A DNA stretch of 64,000 nucleotides from Bradyrhizobium erythrophlei. Lineage in GTDB: Bacteria > Pseudomonadota > Alphaproteobacteria > Rhizobiales > Xanthobacteraceae. The notes under the pieces are model-generated. The model was not told where the DNA came from, did not search any database, and saw nothing but the letters and a program-made list of their open reading frames with translations. Location: the NCBI GenBank assembly GCA_900129675.1, contig FSRD01000002.1, positions 620,001 through 684,000 of the forward strand, written 5' to 3'. The translations under genes and the position numbers were made by a program. Positions 1 to 8,003 of this stretch are shown one piece after another (within the stretch, counting starts at the first letter, position 1; every line of letters starts with the position of its first letter).

Positions 1-145
1 GTGAAGTGGCGGGCCGCTGCCGGTGTAAAATGCTGATTGCCGGCTTTGGTCATCAAGCGAATCAGCATACAGAAATGCAGGGCTGACGATGCATAAGTGG
101 AAGTGCGCGATCTGCGGACCGCGCCTTCGAAGCGTGGAGGTCGTC

Positions 146-871
146 ATGGTTGCCGCCGTCGGACTCCGGAGAGAGACCACCGTCGAACCGCAGGCGCTGT
201 CGCCAAACCGTGGCGAGGTGCTCGCGCGGTATCGCCATCTGCGCGAAATCAGCAAGCGGCATCTTTCGGACGCAATGAAATTCCTATCTCGGGATGCGAT
301 CTTGCACCAGGCGCGCCGGCTCGGTCTGACTTTTGGCAAGACCCTTATCCTCGACAATATGGACGAGATTACACTAGCCTTCGATCTTGCGATTCACACC
401 GCTCCTGATGGCCGTTCCCGGGCGATCGATCGTTACGCCAGATCGGCACAGTTTGCGTCCGGATCTGACGAGGCTCTGATGCTTGAGGCCATGCGCGCTT
501 CGCGCTTCGCGGTCATATTGGTCCGGCGCCGACACCCATCCGTTGGGCTGATCGTGTCCGATCTGTTTCGGAACATCGAGCTCTGGCTGGTCGATGAGGG
601 CCTTGAGATATCACTGCCAGCTGGAGCTGCGTTTGCGACCCGGTATTATGCGCCCGATGATTTTGTCATGACGGCCGGCGTCGGTATGCCGATCGATCTC
701 GACCTGCTCGTCAGCGCTGTCGAATCGGCGCCGCAATTGTTGCGCAAGTCGCGTGTTGAGGTGATCGAGGACCGGCGCTTCGCGGAAGCCGTCTATCGAG
801 CCGCGATTGTGGACGGGCTCATGGAAGGGGTCGCCTACCGAGACGTTCCCGGTACCGGCGATGCGGTCTGA
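146..871 (+). CDS. Conserved hypothetical protein, 241 aa
   Basis: I do not recognise a named family. The protein is soluble-looking, with no signal peptide or membrane segment. It has an N-terminal helical stretch (ARYRHLREISKRH) and a segment around IHTAPDGRSRAIDRYARSA that resembles hypothetical proteins I recall from Bradyrhizobium. An ATG at 89 is in the same frame, but the ATG at 146 has a good ribosome site (GGAGG, 136-140) and is preferred. It stands alone; the next gene starts about 350 bases downstream. No function is proposed. Confidence 0.6.
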   Translation: MVAAVGLRRETTVEPQALSPNRGEVLARYRHLREISKRHLSDAMKFLSRDAILHQARRLGLTFGKTLILDNMDEITLAFDLAIHTAPDGRSRAIDRYARSAQFASGSDEALMLEAMRASRFAVILVRRRHPSVGLIVSDLFRNIELWLVDEGLEISLPAGAAFATRYYAPDDFVMTAGVGMPIDLDLLVSAVESAPQLLRKSRVEVIEDRRFAEAVYRAAIVDGLMEGVAYRDVPGTGDAV

Positions 872-1219
872 AGGCTCGCGTCGCGAGATCGGTGTGAGAT
901 TTGTACCGAAGTGGCGCTCCCGGTCGATGAAGATGGGCAATACGCGTGCGCCGTGGCGCTATGACAGGCCATGCCATCGCGCGCGAAGCTACCCCGCTGC
1001 TCGCGTCTTCTCGGAGGCGCTGCCACGGTCGGGCAGCCGCTCGTTTGGTCGGCACGCTGGCGAGTTGATGTTCAACGGTCGATCAAGCAGGGGACTATAT
1101 CCGCCCCCTGATCGACCTGTGCGCGCCGCCCAAGTGGAAAGCTAAGCCGACGCACGGCACGAATCATCTATGATTGCAAGGCGACTAGGAATGGCACAAC
1201 TCTCATCGAGCATTGCAGC
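872..1219. other. Gene-free stretch with a dispersed-repeat fragment
   Basis: No convincing gene. Around 930-965 the text GAAGATGGGCAATA followed by CCGTGGCGCTATGA matches, with changes, the repeat seen in the opposite orientation near 39.6 kb (GAAGATGGGAACTATTG...CCGTGGCGCTATGA). It is probably a decayed copy of the same intergenic repeat. Confidence 0.45.
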
Positions 1220-1807
1220 ATGCGTATATTCCTCGCTGGCGTCAGCTGTGTTGGCAAGACCACCATAGGGGCACAACTGGCTGGCCTCCTTGACTGTCGT
1301 TTTTGCGACTTGGATATTGAAACCGAGCGTTTCTTCGAGACGTCGATCGAGCGCCTTCGAAACCGTCACCTGACGTCGCACGATTTCCGGCTCGCGGCGT
1401 CACAAGCCTTGAAACACGTACTCTCTCGGGAGGACAGCTGCAATTGCGTCATTGCGTTGCCGCCGAGTGGGCTCCTCGGTGGCTACTGGAAGGTTGTCAA
1501 CGAAACGCGGGACGCCACCATTGTCGTGCTTCGAGATACGCCGGAGAATATTCTCAAGAGGATCACGTTTTACGACATCGACTCCCGCCCGCTGCAAAAG
1601 CATCTGACGGATCGTGAGAGGGGCCTCTACCTGCAGGAAATAGAGCGTGATATCGCCTACTTCAACCGTTCCTTCCGCAGAGCGCATGTGTCCGTTGACA
1701 TCACCGGCTGCAGCCCCAACGAGGCGTCGCGCAAGGTTATGGACTCATTGACGCCAGCCCCGTCGAACCAAAGAGAAGCGTCGGAACGGCGCTCTGCCAG
1801 GATGTAG
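1220..1807 (+). CDS. Shikimate-kinase-like P-loop NTPase
   Basis: A 195-aa protein opening with a Walker A motif (GVSCVGKTT, residues 7-15), followed by a CDLDIE acidic motif near residue 30 and a DFR motif near 56. This order is that of AroK-type shikimate kinases and related small kinases. The rest is diverged and the C-terminus (about 175-195) is basic and low in complexity. Substrate cannot be told; a true AroK is unlikely because the second half lacks the usual RPLL and lid signatures in recognisable form. It lies 35 bp upstream of the CcbP-like gene and may be cotranscribed. Confidence 0.6.
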   Translation: MRIFLAGVSCVGKTTIGAQLAGLLDCRFCDLDIETERFFETSIERLRNRHLTSHDFRLAASQALKHVLSREDSCNCVIALPPSGLLGGYWKVVNETRDATIVVLRDTPENILKRITFYDIDSRPLQKHLTDRERGLYLQEIERDIAYFNRSFRRAHVSVDITGCSPNEASRKVMDSLTPAPSNQREASERRSARM

Positions 1808-1842
1808 GTACAGATCTGGCTCCAGCCCTAACCGGTGAAACA

Positions 1843-2208
1843 ATGGCACGCGCGAGAGATGAAATACGCGAGGAACGAATTGCCAAGGAGGCCGTCGTCG
1901 ATGCTTACGGTTCCAGTGAACGTGCGATGGGCTGGTATTACTACCTCGATGGCAAGATGAAGGTTCCATTCGCGGCGCGGTGTAGGTTCGCGCGGCCAAT
2001 CTCCGTCCTCAAGGTTAAAGAAGTAGTGGAAGTTCTCGGCATGGCGCCGGAAGAGGAGTGCGAGAGCGAAATGTTTGTCTGGGTTGGGCGGGGCGGCGAG
2101 CAAGTTGCTGTCCCTTTGGCGCAATTGCAACCATTGTCGAAAGATCAAGAGACCCAGGAGGCAGTCGGCGATTGGCTCTACTGGGTGGATCGCGGGCACG
2201 AGTTATGA
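1843..2208 (+). CDS. CcbP-like calcium-binding protein
   Basis: A 121-aa acidic protein that resembles the CcbP family (cyanobacterial calcium-binding protein and its proteobacterial relatives). The visible family features are the N-terminal RxEExxERIxxExVVDAYG-like block, the MGWYYYLDGKMKVPFAA segment (about 28-45), a central acidic run (MAPEEECESE) and a C-terminal DWLYWVDRGH. Known members are cytosolic calcium buffers; the role here is inferred only from resemblance. It starts 35 bp after the NTPase gene. Confidence 0.7.
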   Translation: MARARDEIREERIAKEAVVDAYGSSERAMGWYYYLDGKMKVPFAARCRFARPISVLKVKEVVEVLGMAPEEECESEMFVWVGRGGEQVAVPLAQLQPLSKDQETQEAVGDWLYWVDRGHEL

Positions 2209-2301
2209 GCGCCGCAAAGCGTGTTGTCCAACGCTGGTGGCTCTGACCGACCCCGGGCGCAAAATCGGTGGGGATTGTCGTCGATAGCGTTGGTTCCGAG
2301 C

Positions 2302-2350
2302 TGCACGCCCGGAAAGATTCGAACGTGTGACATTTGCCTCCGGAAGACAA
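2302..2350 (-). tRNA. Degenerate 3' half of a tRNA-Arg(CCG)
   Basis: On the minus strand the stretch can be read as an anticodon stem-loop (TTGTC, loop TTCCGGA with anticodon CCG, GGCAA), a T-loop TTCGAAT and an acceptor-like end CGGGCGT. The T-stem is badly paired (ACACG against CTTTC), and no D-arm or 5' acceptor half is present, so this is not a working tRNA. Such 3' fragments are often left at attachment sites of integrative elements, which fits the relaxase and recombinase remnants next to it. Confidence 0.45.
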
Positions 2351-2388
2351 GGGATACCAATATCCGTGACGTGACGGATGATACCAGC

Positions 2389-2637
2389 ATCTATCGCCCC
2401 AGCGCGTATCTTGAAGCCGCCCGCACCGGGGTAGGACGGATCGGCGGCGACCCCGAGGTTTACGTCCATTCCCATGTCCGCCGGCTGGAAGTGTTGCGCC
2501 GCGCTGGCCGTGTCGAGTGCATCATGCGCAATGCGGGCGGCATCGAATGGGGTTTCGGCAGGAATGCGGGCCGGGGCTGTGATGGTGACCTGTGTCCCCA
2601 CCTGCCCTCGTGGGGCCGGACCGGCGCCATCCGGTAA
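2389..2637 (+). pseudogene. Relaxase (DUF3363-type) fragment
   Basis: The translation IYRPSAYLEAARTGV, followed by DPEVYVHSHVRRLEVLRRAG, resembles the C-terminal DUF3363 domain of conjugative relaxases (a pattern like 'YVxxHVRRLEALRRAGIVER'). Before and after this block the reading frame has no relaxase features, so only a scrap remains. Together with the small element gene at 2848 and the recombinase at 3230 it suggests a decayed conjugative or integrative element. Assignment is from memory of the family. Confidence 0.4.
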
Positions 2638-2847
2638 AGGCTCGCGCTGTTCGCGCGCCCGGCTGGCCGGCTCGCGGCCCTGACCGGATGTCGCCGGCCC
2701 GGCGGGGTTTTTTCTAGGAGTTAAGGCAGAAGGGCCTCGCCGCCTGCAAGCATTTCTACGCCGCAAGTCGATGGCCTGAATTTCCGACTTTCGCCGTGCG
2801 TTTCCTCGCTGTTCTTATCCGATGGACCCTGACGAGGGAGCGTCGGC

Positions 2848-3021
2848 ATGGCAAAAGAAGAGGAACGGAAGGGGCCGTGGCCGGCCAACGACAAGGGATC
2901 GCCCAGCGGCGAGCCGCTCGATCCCCGCATTCGGCGGATTGCCGAAGCCATCGGCCGACAGCTTGCTCGCGAGCAGGGTAAGCCTCCGGCCGCCGCCAAT
3001 GATAATGAACCACAGCGATAG
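2848..3021 (+). CDS. Small integrative-element protein, 57 aa
   Basis: A short hydrophilic protein beginning MAKEEERKGPWPANDKG, with a central LDPRIRRIAEAIGRQ helix and an AANDNEP end. Similar small proteins occur next to relaxase and recombinase genes in rhizobial integrative elements; function unknown. A ribosome site GGGAG lies about 8 bases before the ATG. It sits between the relaxase scrap and the serine recombinase. Confidence 0.6.
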   Translation: MAKEEERKGPWPANDKGSPSGEPLDPRIRRIAEAIGRQLAREQGKPPAAANDNEPQR

Positions 3022-3229
3022 CAACGTTGGAAACGGCTTCCCCAAAAATAGGTTTGGCTTTTCTGAACCAGCGACATTTTCATCCTGTGTGGCTCACTCG
3101 CAAGGGTAACGGTCAAGTTCCAACGATAGCGTTGACAGGGACGGAGTGCTGCGGGCGCTCGATCAACTCATGCCTTGATATCGGCGCAAATTGTCGAATC
3201 GATGTGAGGCCCAATATGGAGACAAAGCC

Positions 3230-5200
3230 ATGCCCAACGTTGCGCTTTACGCCCGCTACTCGACTGACAATCAGAGCGTGGTGTCAATCGAGGACCAGTT
3301 CCGCATCTGTCGTGAGCATGCGGGCAGGGAGCGTTGGCAGGTCGTCGATACCTATCATGATGCCGCTATCTCCGGTGCCAGTGTCATTCTCCGGCCAGGT
3401 GTCCAATCGCTATTGCAGGACGCCCAGCGTGGCAAGTTCGACATTGTGCTCGCCGAAGCACTGGACCGCGTCTCGCGCGATCAGGCCGACGTAGCGACCC
3501 TATTCAAGCATCTCCGCTTTGCCGGCGTGCAGATCGTCACCCTGGCCGAAGGCGAGATATCCGAGCTTCATGTCGGTTTCAAAGGCACGATGAACGCTCT
3601 GTTCCTGAAAGACCTCGCCGCCAAGACCCATCGCGGCTTGCGTGGGCGGGTGGAGAAGGGCAAGGCGGGCGGGGGGCTGTGCTATGGATACGACGTGGTG
3701 AAGCGCACCGACAGTGAGGGCGAGCCGGTTCGTGGCGAACGCAGGATCAATGAAGCCGAGGCTGCGATTGTCCGCCGTATCTTTCGGGAATTCGCGGCTG
3801 GAAAATCACCGCGCGCCATCGCGACCGACTTGAACCGAGCCGGCATTCCCGGTCCGTTCGGCCACACTTGGGGCGACACGACGATCCGGGGCCACGCCTG
3901 CAGGGGTAACGGCATCGTCAACAACGAGCTTTATGCCGGCGTGCTGGTCTGGAACCGGCAGCGTTTCATCAAAGACCCGAACACGGGCAAGCGTGTGTCG
4001 CGTCCGAACCCCGAGGCCAAGTGGATCAGGACCGAGGTGCCGGAGTTGGGCATTGTCGATGACGAGTTGTGGCAGCGGGTGAAGCTGCGCCAAGCCGAGC
4101 TTGCGAAGCAGTTCGAGGCGACGACCGAGGGCGTCCGCGCCGCTCGCGCGAAACGGCTGAACGGTCTGCGTCGTCCTGCCTTCCTTCTGTCGGGTCTACT
4201 TACTTGCGGGTGTTGCGGTGGAAAATATGGCATCGTCGTCAATGACCGCTACGGCTGTCTTGGTCACTTCCGCAAGGGGACCTGCGACAATGGTCGGACG
4301 ATTCGCCGTGACGAAATCGAGCGGCGCGTGTTGACGGGGCTGACCGACAAGCTCGTATCTCCCGAGGCAGTGGCGGTCGCGGTGCGTGCCTATGTGGAGG
4401 AGACCAACCGCCAGAATCATGAGCGACGTGCGCAAGCGGAAACAAGCCGCCGCGCTCTTGAGAAGATTGACAGGGGCGTCAAAGGGATTCTCGACGCCAT
4501 CGAGGATGGGATGTACCAGCCGGCCATGAAGGCAAGGATGAGCGAACTGGAGCAGCAGAAGGCCGAGATCGAGAAACGTCTTGTAGAGGTTCCGGCCGAT
4601 ATGCTGGACGTGCATCCGAATATCGCTGAACACTACCGTACCAAGGTGATCCGTCTTGCGGAAACCCTGGCCGAGCCGGAGTCCAACGGGGAAGCCCGGG
4701 AGGACATCCGCTCGCTGGTTGATGAGGTAGTGATAACCCCCGGCGAGAAGCGGGGCGAGAGCCACGCCACCCTACGCGGCGAGTTGGTGGCCATTCTCGA
4801 CCTTGCCGCCGGGCGCCGGAGGTCTCCCAAGCCAGAAGTTATAACAAACGCGCTTGCGTGTCCCCACAACCAACCGAAAGTCTTTTGGTCGAAAACGTAT
4901 TCTATATGGAGTGCCAACCCCGGGATAACCCCAGCTACGTCAGGAATGAAAGGAAATAACCGAGATCGTATGAAGCCAAAACTCTCGACTTTTCAGCGCT
5001 ATGCGGCTCCATTAGCGGGTTCGGGACGCAGATGTCGCAGGTTCAAATCTGGCCGCTCCAACCCATCGCGAGGAAATCCAACTTCAGCAAGGCTGAAAGC
5101 CTGCCCCCGACTAGTCGCGAGCTTATGCGGCTTGGCTTGGCAGACGACTTCGGTCTGGCGATCTAGAGCTCTGGTTGTCTCTACGTTGGATCTCGATTGA
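3230..5200 (+). CDS. Large serine recombinase
   Basis: A 656-aa large serine recombinase. The N-terminal resolvase domain shows ALYARYST (catalytic Ser about 11), a DRVSRD block, then the recombinase domain (GYRI-like RRIFREFAAGKSPRAIA, about 180-200), a zinc-ribbon (LLTCGCCGGKY ... C ... C, about 320-345) and a coiled coil (about 385-445). These enzymes cut and rejoin attachment sites. The start at 3230 places the usual 'MxxVALYARYST' at the N-terminus; an upstream in-frame ATG at 3191 adds an untypical leader. The last 80 or so residues are unlike the family and run into a tRNA-Pro-like sequence, so the natural end may have been replaced by read-through. Confidence 0.85.
   Translation: MPNVALYARYSTDNQSVVSIEDQFRICREHAGRERWQVVDTYHDAAISGASVILRPGVQSLLQDAQRGKFDIVLAEALDRVSRDQADVATLFKHLRFAGVQIVTLAEGEISELHVGFKGTMNALFLKDLAAKTHRGLRGRVEKGKAGGGLCYGYDVVKRTDSEGEPVRGERRINEAEAAIVRRIFREFAAGKSPRAIATDLNRAGIPGPFGHTWGDTTIRGHACRGNGIVNNELYAGVLVWNRQRFIKDPNTGKRVSRPNPEAKWIRTEVPELGIVDDELWQRVKLRQAELAKQFEATTEGVRAARAKRLNGLRRPAFLLSGLLTCGCCGGKYGIVVNDRYGCLGHFRKGTCDNGRTIRRDEIERRVLTGLTDKLVSPEAVAVAVRAYVEETNRQNHERRAQAETSRRALEKIDRGVKGILDAIEDGMYQPAMKARMSELEQQKAEIEKRLVEVPADMLDVHPNIAEHYRTKVIRLAETLAEPESNGEAREDIRSLVDEVVITPGEKRGESHATLRGELVAILDLAAGRRRSPKPEVITNALACPHNQPKVFWSKTYSIWSANPGITPATSGMKGNNRDRMKPKLSTFQRYAAPLAGSGRRCRRFKSGRSNPSRGNPTSARLKACPRLVASLCGLAWQTTSVWRSRALVVSTLDLD
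5015..5064 (+). tRNA. 3' half of a tRNA-Pro(CGG)-like sequence
   Basis: Reads as an anticodon loop TTCGGGA (5020-5026, anticodon CGG), ACGCAG, then a T-arm GCAGG-TTCAAAT and an acceptor end CCGCTCCAACC. There is no 5' half and the anticodon and T-stems carry mismatches. It overlaps the 3' end of the recombinase frame. Most likely an attachment-site remnant rather than a working tRNA. Confidence 0.45.
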
Positions 5201-5437
5201 CACGCGGGTATTGACTCTAGCGCCGTCGATAGAGGATGCACGGGCACAGTCTTCGCATTCTCTGGCATAGGCTTCAACGAGCGTAGCATCCCGCGGAGAC
5301 AGCATGCTCGCAACCCGGCGCGCCTGTTCTGCGCGTGCGCGCCACACCAGCGCTTCTGATAGGCCCATTTTGGTCATCATGAGAATCGCCACTTCTTCAA
5401 CAGCGGAAATGCTGACGGTTCGGGGGCGAAAGTTCAA
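5123..5437 (-). CDS. Small hypothetical protein, up to 104 aa
   Basis: The core KMGLSEALVWRARAEQARR, then LSPRDATLVEAYARECED, resembles short Bradyrhizobium proteins of unknown role that have a helical 'RAEEARRVA..LSPRDAELVEAYA' block. The C-terminal 40 residues look random and overlap the end of the recombinase gene, so the gene may be truncated at its 3' end. A start at 5377 (MTKMGL) is as likely as 5437. No function proposed. Confidence 0.45.
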   Translation of the reverse strand: MNFRPRTVSISAVEEVAILMMTKMGLSEALVWRARAEQARRVASMLSPRDATLVEAYARECEDCARASSIDGARVNTRVSIEIQRRDNQSSRSPDRSRLPSQAA

Positions 5438-5583
5438 TGCTTGAAATTATCTCGGAATCGAGTCTGTCAGCTTGATTCTCGGGGGTCGTGGGTACCTGGC
5501 CCGCTGGTTACTGCCAGTCATTCCGCCGATGACAGGCTAGGCATAAATGTTCGAGATCGAGCGGCTAACCAAACCTGCTAAGC

Positions 5584-5600
5584 CCCCGCCTATGGCGGGG
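5584..5600. repeat. GC-rich hairpin upstream of IS200-like tnpA
   Basis: CCCCGCC-TAT-GGCGGGG forms a perfect 7-bp stem with a 3-nt loop about 80 bases before the tnpA start. IS200/IS605 elements carry end hairpins recognised by TnpA, so this may be the left-end hairpin of the broken element. The element's exact left border is not resolved. Confidence 0.45.
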
Positions 5601-5642
5601 CGAAAACAGGAAGTTTTACAGCTACGGGAATGAAGTCATGAA

Positions 5643-5679
5643 GTCTCCTTGGGGAACCGCCAAGAACCCTCAAGGAGAC
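5643..5679 (+). promoter_or_regulatory. Hairpin covering the tnpA ribosome site
   Basis: GTCTCCTTG (5643-5651) pairs perfectly with CAAGGAGAC (5671-5679), and the second arm contains the AAGGAG ribosome site directly before the ATG at 5681. IS200 is known to sequester its transposase start in an internal inverted repeat; the same arrangement is seen here. Confidence 0.6.
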
Positions 5680-5680
5680 C

Positions 5681-5951
5681 ATGATGGAAGCAGAGTTCAA
5701 TCATCTTAATCACGCGACCTGGGAGTGCAAGTACCACGTCGTGTTTACACCGAAGTACCGCAAGAAGCTTCTTTTCGGCAAGATAAAGCGGCATCTGGGC
5801 AAGTGTTTCACGATCTGGCGCGACGGAAGGAGTGCCGGATCGAGGAAGGACATTTGATGCCGGATCACGTTCACATGTTGATATCGATACCTCCCAAATA
5901 TTCGGTGGCGCAGATCATCGGATACATGAAAGGGAAGAGTTCGATATGGAT
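5681..5951 (+). pseudogene. tnpA: IS200-like transposase tnpA, 5' exon (frameshifted)
   Basis: Begins MMEAEFNHLNHATWECKYHVVFTPKYR, the usual start of IS200-type Y1 transposases, and later shows the HUH motif in MPDHVHMLI. The frame changes at 5797-5799: adding one G to the GGG run would restore 'HLGQVFHDLARRKE'. The coding sequence then stops at 5951, where a group II intron is inserted after the codons for SSIW. The reading continues at 7897. So this transposase was damaged by a 1-nt deletion, an intron and a 3' truncation. Confidence 0.8.
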
Positions 5952-6462
5952 GTGTGTCCAGTAAAGGCTAGCATGTTCAGCAGGGGACAGTCCTGCCGGG
6001 GTAGAAGTTAGAGCCCCGTAGTTCGGATAGCGGAGGAAATGGAAACAGAACCTACGAAGCCTATCGACAAAATCTCCCTGGGGGAGATTAACGAGTCACC
6101 GGGCCGTAATAACAGTGAACGCGTTGTGGCCTCGAAAAGAAGTAAGTCCGAGGGCCGAGCCCGCATCCATAGGGCGAAGGCAGCATGAACAGCCGAACAC
6201 TAACCGACACGACTGTTCATCTCGGCGGGGTGGAAGCGACGGCACGGTGACAAGGACATGCCAAGCAACTGGAGAAGCCTTCCTCGTCCCGGGGAGAAAT
6301 CGCCGGAGCAAGGTAGGCCGTATAACCGGCGACACCGGGAAGGCGGCCGAAGACGAGAAGGTGGCGGCCGGGTCCGTAGTAGCGACGAAGCGGAGTAATG
6401 TCCGTGGAGCCAAGGGGCCCTGCCATTTGCGATGTCTCCAACATAAGGAAGGCAAGGACGAG

Positions 6463-7764
6463 ATGACAAAGGCGTCCATCGATTTGCAAGACCTGAGGCG
6501 GAGACTATACGTCAAGGCGAAGGCTGAACCGTCCTGGCGTTTTTGGGGACTGTACGTCCACGTTTGCAAGATGGAGACGCTGCGCGCTGCGTACGAGATG
6601 GCCAAAAAGAACGATGGAGCACCGGGAATAGACGGGGTCACGTTCGAGGCCATCGAGGCGCAAGGCGTGGAGGCTCTGCTCGAGCAACTACGGGACGAAC
6701 TGACCGGGCGTACCTATCAGCCACTCCCCGCGCGGAGGCAGGAGATACCGAAGGACGGGGGCAAAGTCCGTGTCCTCTCGATTCCGGCGATCCGCGACAG
6801 AGTGGTGCAAGGTGCGCTCAAGCTCATCCTCGAGCCTGTGTTCGAGGCTGACTTCCAACCGGGATCGTTTGGATATCGTCCCAAGCGGACAGCACATGAT
6901 GCGATCAAGCGAGTGGCTGAAGCAATAGTCCAACGGAAGGTACGGGTTCTCGACTTTGACCTGCGGGCCTACTTTGACAATGTCCGGCATGACCGGCTGT
7001 TGGCGAAAGTGGCGCAGCGGGTTGATGACGCGGACATCATGCATCTGCTGAAGATTATGCTGAAAGCCGCTGGCAAGAAGGGCGTTCCGCAGGGCGGTGT
7101 GATCTCGCCCTTGCTCAGTAATCTCTACCTCAATGAGGTGGACAAGATGCTGGAGCGAGCGCGGGAAGTCACCCGCAACGGCAAGTACACCCACGTCGAA
7201 TACGCGCGATTCGCTGACGACCTGGTGGTCTTGATCGACGCCTACAAACGTCATGACTGGCTGATTGGAGCCGTGACCAAACGACTTCGGGAGGAGTTCG
7301 CCAAGCTGCAGGTGGAAATCAATGATGAAAAGAGCCGAACAGTAAACCTGGAACGAGGCGAAAGCTTCAGTTTCTTGGGGTTCGACTTCCGCTACCTCCG
7401 CAGCCTACGCGGAGCGATGCGGCCGCATTACACGCCCAAGCTCAAAAAGCGGACGGCGCTTCTGCGTGAGCTTAAAGAGGTGTTTCGCCGACACCGGTCG
7501 CAGCCGATTGGCAGGGTAATAAGCCTGCTCAATCCGAAGCTCCGGGGGTGGGTGAACTACTTCGCGGTTGGACACTCCAGTGAGTGCTTCAGCTACATCA
7601 AAGATTGGGTGGAGAAGAAGGTCAGGCGCCAACTGGCGCAAGCTCAGAAACGAAAGGGCTTCTGCTGGAAGCGGTGGAATAGGGCGTGGCTGTACGACAC
7701 TCTCGGGCTGTTCAACGGCTATCGAGTGCGACACGACGGACCGAAAGCTGCCCCAGCCGGATAG
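6463..7764 (+). CDS. ltrA: Group II intron reverse transcriptase/maturase
   Basis: A 433-aa intron-encoded protein. The reverse transcriptase domain contains NDGAPGIDGVT (RT0/1), RVLSIPAIRDRVVQGAL (RT2), FGYRPKRTAHDAI, KKGVPQGGVISPLLSNLYL and the active-site block YARFADDLVVL (about 246-256, FADD in place of YADD). It ends with a maturase X domain (KLRGWVNYFAVGHSS). No HNH endonuclease domain follows, so mobility would depend on replication-fork priming or similar, as in other endonuclease-less introns. The ATG at 6463 is chosen because the RT family begins about there; the frame is open further upstream through intron RNA sequence. Confidence 0.92.
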   Translation: MTKASIDLQDLRRRLYVKAKAEPSWRFWGLYVHVCKMETLRAAYEMAKKNDGAPGIDGVTFEAIEAQGVEALLEQLRDELTGRTYQPLPARRQEIPKDGGKVRVLSIPAIRDRVVQGALKLILEPVFEADFQPGSFGYRPKRTAHDAIKRVAEAIVQRKVRVLDFDLRAYFDNVRHDRLLAKVAQRVDDADIMHLLKIMLKAAGKKGVPQGGVISPLLSNLYLNEVDKMLERAREVTRNGKYTHVEYARFADDLVVLIDAYKRHDWLIGAVTKRLREEFAKLQVEINDEKSRTVNLERGESFSFLGFDFRYLRSLRGAMRPHYTPKLKKRTALLRELKEVFRRHRSQPIGRVISLLNPKLRGWVNYFAVGHSSECFSYIKDWVEKKVRRQLAQAQKRKGFCWKRWNRAWLYDTLGLFNGYRVRHDGPKAAPAG

Positions 7765-7796
7765 GTCCCATAAGCCTTGGCGTGAAGTAAATGGGG

Positions 7797-7829
7797 GCGC
7801 GCAGTGCGGGAAATCCGCATGCTGCGTGC
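7797..7829 (+). ncRNA. Group II intron domain V hairpin
   Basis: GCGCGCAG pairs with CTGCGTGC, a 2-nt bulge (TG, 7820-7821) follows, and TGCGG pairs with CCGCA closed by a GAAA-type loop. This 8+5 bp stem with a two-base bulge is the standard form of catalytic domain V. It lies about 30 bases after the maturase stop. Confidence 0.8.
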
Positions 7830-7896
7830 GACGCGGAGGGGACTGGAAACGTGGCGCGGTCGAAAGGCCTGCCGGCGCGCCAGTCCTCGACCCTAC

Positions 7897-8003
7897 CGCG
7901 CAGAATGTCGAACGCAAGATGCGGAATTTTCTGGGCCACAAATTCTGGGCGCGCGGGTACTTTGTCACGACCGTTGGCCGGGACGAGGAAGTGATCCGAG
8001 CCT
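7897..8003 (+). pseudogene. tnpA: IS200-like tnpA, 3' exon (truncated)
   Basis: Continues tnpA as AQNVERKMRNFLGHKFWARG, then YFVTTVGRDEEVIRA. It stops exactly where the next IS begins (8004). The C-terminal helix expected to hold the catalytic tyrosine is missing. Confidence 0.8.

Larger units (their letters stand above)
5952..7896 (+). mobile_element. Group II intron, 1,945 bp, complete
   Basis: The 5' end GTGTG fits the group II consensus GUGYG and the 3' end is CTAC. Joining the flanks (…TGGAT with CGCGCAG…) restores an uninterrupted tnpA reading, SIW-I-AQNVERK, which fixes both borders to the base. The intron holds an intron-encoded reverse transcriptase at 6463-7764 and a domain V hairpin at 7797-7829. 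Insertion in the same orientation as tnpA means splicing would restore the message, although tnpA is dead for other reasons. Confidence 0.9.

Noticed and set aside
2221..2388. N-terminal part of a plus-strand frame reading KIRTCDICLRK
   Set aside because: This text comes from translating the antisense of a tRNA-like sequence, a known annotation artefact.
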